Assembly (NCBI GenBank): GCA_009760855.2
Contig: WPIO01000076.1
Span: forward strand, 1,457,501 to 1,521,500
DNA from: Cristatella mucedo
Taxonomy: Eukaryota > Bryozoa > Phylactolaemata > Cristatellidae
Direction: 5' to 3'
DNA: 64,000 bases
The position numbers and the translations under genes were made by a program. The notes under the pieces were generated by a model. The model was not told the DNA's origin and did no database searches. It saw only the letters and a program-made list of their open reading frames with translations. How positions within the stretch are numbered: the first letter of the stretch is position 1; each line of letters opens with the position of its first letter. Below are positions 61,960 through 64,000 of the stretch, piece after piece.

Positions 61960-63335
61960 GACCTGGACGCTATATAAGGCCTGACCTCAGTCGCCCTCTT
62001 CGAGCAGCCGAAAGCCGAACGGTTAGTCCCAGCGCTGAGCGCGAGGTACTGTGAGTCTGCTGAAAGCTATCACCTGCCGTGTCAGCCGTAATATACAGGC
62101 GATTGGATGCTTTTTCTGAGACGGTGTTGCGGTTAGCCTGGATACCATTACTGGTTAGCCCTGCTTGCAGAATTTTGAGCGCTATGGTGTACGTGTGCTG
62201 CTAAGTCAGCCATTTTGCCCTGAGTTATGATGCAGCATCACTGCTCATACTCGTCAAATCGGTGCTGTGCTGGCGCTTGTGACCTGCTCGCAGTGGTGTG
62301 TAGAGGCGCTGATGGTCTGTTGAGGCAGTCGTGAGCTCTTGCGTTTGCAAGGGCTTCTTGCAGTGGTGGCTGCAAAATTCGAGGCCTGTTCTCGTGCAGT
62401 AGAGGAGCATGTAGCGAGGCTCCTTCGGTTATAGTGCTTTTGCCAAATATTTTGGCCCACATTTTGGTTAGCGGCTTCTGAATATAGTGCTTGTTTAGAT
62501 AAAGATACCACGTCCAAGTTAGTTCATGCATTCGTGACATCCCGTCTCGACTTCTGCAACTCACTGTTTACTGGCCTACCAGCATGTGCGATCAGGCGAT
62601 TGCAGCTGGTGCAAAACTCTGCAGCTAGGCTTGTCTGTCGTGAGCGTCGCAGTTGCCACATTACTCCACTTCTCGCCGACCTGCACTGGCTACCAGTCAA
62701 GCAACGGATTGACTTCAAGGTTTTGTCGCTCACTTTTAGGTCCCTTCATTCTATGGCTCCAGCCTATCTGTCAGATATACTACCCCATCAGGCCAAGCAT
62801 CGTACCACCCGCTTCTCGGAATCCAACAGTCTAGAAATACCTCATACAAACCTTAAATCCTTTGGAGACCGTGCATTTAGTTCATATGCTCCCAAAGCCT
62901 GGAAATCCCTCCCGACCTGCGTCAGAACATCCCCTGACCTGACCACATTTAAAAGGAACCTAAAAACACACCTATTTAGGACAGCATTTAGTGGGTCCCT
63001 GTGATTCGTCTTTGATGTGCTTATGCGTGCTGACACTGTGCATGCTGCCACTAACCACATTTGCATGCTGACCCTGTGCATGTCACCCCTAACCATATTA
63101 TTCATCTCGTTTGTTTTTCAAGCATGATTTTACTTACCATTCAATTGCATTTCACTTTACAGCAAATGTAAAGCGCCTAGAGAGAGATTGAGTTATCTGA
63201 GGGCGCTTTATCAAGTGAATTATTATTATTATTATTATATTTTGTTATCGTGGCCGTATTGCCAGCCTCAGGTCTTTGCACCTGGTAGGCCTTGTGCAGC
63301 TACCTGTTCCAGCGAGGGTCGCCCCGTCATAACGA
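61960..63335 (+). repeat. Repeat unit D, copy 2, split by LINE-A
   Basis: GCTATATAAGGCCTGACC at 61,969, GAGACGGTGTTGCGG, TGCAGAATTTTGAGCGC near 62,170, then after the LINE-A insertion CCTCAGGTCTTTGCACC and GCGAGGGTCGCCCCGTCAT (63,268-63,331). Matches copy 1 on both sides of the LINE-A. Confidence 0.5.
62488..63236 (+). mobile_element. LINE-A copy 3, young, 5'-truncated
   Basis: C-terminal ORF2 frame open at 62,534-63,004 (TSRLDFCNSLFTGLPACAIR to LFRTAFSGSL, stop), intact 3' UTR, stem-loop AAGCGCCTAGAGAGAGATTG...GAGGGCGCTTTATCAAGTG and (ATT)n tail at 63,220-63,236. Nearly identical to copies 1 and 2, so a recent insertion. Confidence 0.92.
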
Positions 63336-63336
63336 C

Positions 63337-63610
63337 ATGCTCTACGGCTGCACGACTTTCCTTTAGAAAGCCTTGTGGTGGCCTAGCGGCGTTAAAGCAA
63401 TGAAATACATAGCTAGCCCGTGGCACTCTGGAGCTCGGCTAGCTGTGACTTATGCCCAGTCCTTCCGCTAATGATTGGTTAACTGCGTTTGTGAGAGATT
63501 CTGTTGAGGTAATGGCTGCCTAGCGGTGAAGCCTCTCGCTGCATATCCGCCCTTCCGATGCCTTCGCCCTGTCTTCTTCCATTCACTTTATCTCTATCTT
63601 GAGCTAATAT
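63337..63610. other. Unassigned spacer
   Basis: Nothing recognised. Confidence 0.5.
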
Positions 63611-63611
63611 T

Positions 63612-63797
63612 GAGCTAAATTGCGTTGACGTTGTGAGACGCAGTGTTGCCGTGAAGCCATTCACCAATCAATGGTCGAGAAAATTACGGTAGTTTATTTT
63701 TCTCTTGAGCTAAATTGTGTTGACGTTGCGAGACGCAGTGCTGCCGTGAAGTCATTCACCAGTCAATGGTCGTCGAGAAAATTACGGTAGTTTATTA
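63612..63797. repeat. 95-bp tandem duplication
   Basis: GAGCTAAATTGYGTTGACGT starts at 63,612 and again at 63,707. Both units end GAGAAAATTACGGTAGTTTA. The second has a 3-bp insertion (GTC). Confidence 0.88.
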
Positions 63798-64000
63798 CCA
63801 CAGCCGACAAACGGAACGTGGACCTTATCCAAATACGGAAACACGGACTAAGAACCAATAACAAACGGGTCCAATATATAGTAGCCCTGAACAAATTCAA
63901 TTGGCTGAGGTACAGCCAATCAGCTGTAGTCTGCAGCTCCAAGAATAGCCGGTATCCTGAGACCATCAGTGATGCACTGAAGGTCAAGGTGAAATCATCT
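63798..64000. other. Unassigned window end
   Basis: No gene or repeat recognised. Confidence 0.5.

Overview
This window is nuclear DNA from an animal. It holds one large spliced gene with GT-AG introns, and most of the rest is interspersed repeats: non-LTR retrotransposon fragments with 3' stem-loops and microsatellite tails, tRNA-derived SINEs, long dinucleotide arrays and minisatellites. The encoded protease is clearly metazoan, but it is divergent enough that I cannot name the phylum; a non-vertebrate is most likely.

The one confidently decoded gene runs from about 14.3 to 41.5 kb on the + strand. It encodes prohormone convertase 2 (PC2/PCSK2), the calcium-dependent subtilisin/kexin protease that matures neuropeptide and hormone precursors in secretory granules. 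I could join 12 coding exons (2,091 nt, 696 codons plus stop). Every junction is GT-AG, every phase agrees, and no stop interrupts the frame. Asp195, His236 and Ser411 form the triad, and Asp337 takes the oxyanion-hole position, the PC2 hallmark where furin has Asn. Its oddities are the joint loss of two cysteines that normally form a catalytic-domain disulfide, an extra segment of about 26 residues at the mature N-terminus, and an Ala/Arg-rich C-terminal tail.

Layout: 1-14.3 kb is upstream DNA with a 5'-truncated L2/CR1-type LINE (1.3-3.9 kb, minus), an LTR-like unit with a TATA-type box, a 163-bp tandem array and a poly(A) signal (about 3.9-5.3 kb), GC-rich DNA without a recognised gene (5.3-7.8 kb), SINEs and a second LINE fragment. 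14.3-41.5 kb is PC2, whose introns carry a roughly 600-bp polypyrimidine tract, a roughly 700-bp GA tract, a CAG/CGG compound repeat, (TA)n arrays and antisense LINE fragments. 41.5-64 kb has no gene I recognise. It is a mosaic of mostly sense-oriented LINE-A fragments, nested SINE and LINE insertions, a TIR element, a decayed copy of a multicopy invertebrate protein family (50.1-51.3 kb) and two related TATA-bearing units (60.7-63.3 kb).

Other notable points: a tRNA-derived SINE (SINE-B) whose 3' tail matches the 3' stem-loop end of LINE-A, implying that LINE-A mobilises it; a minisatellite that apparently grew from a short piece of LINE coding sequence; and a strict antisense bias of LINE fragments inside the PC2 gene. 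I found no rRNA, genuine tRNA gene or CRISPR array.
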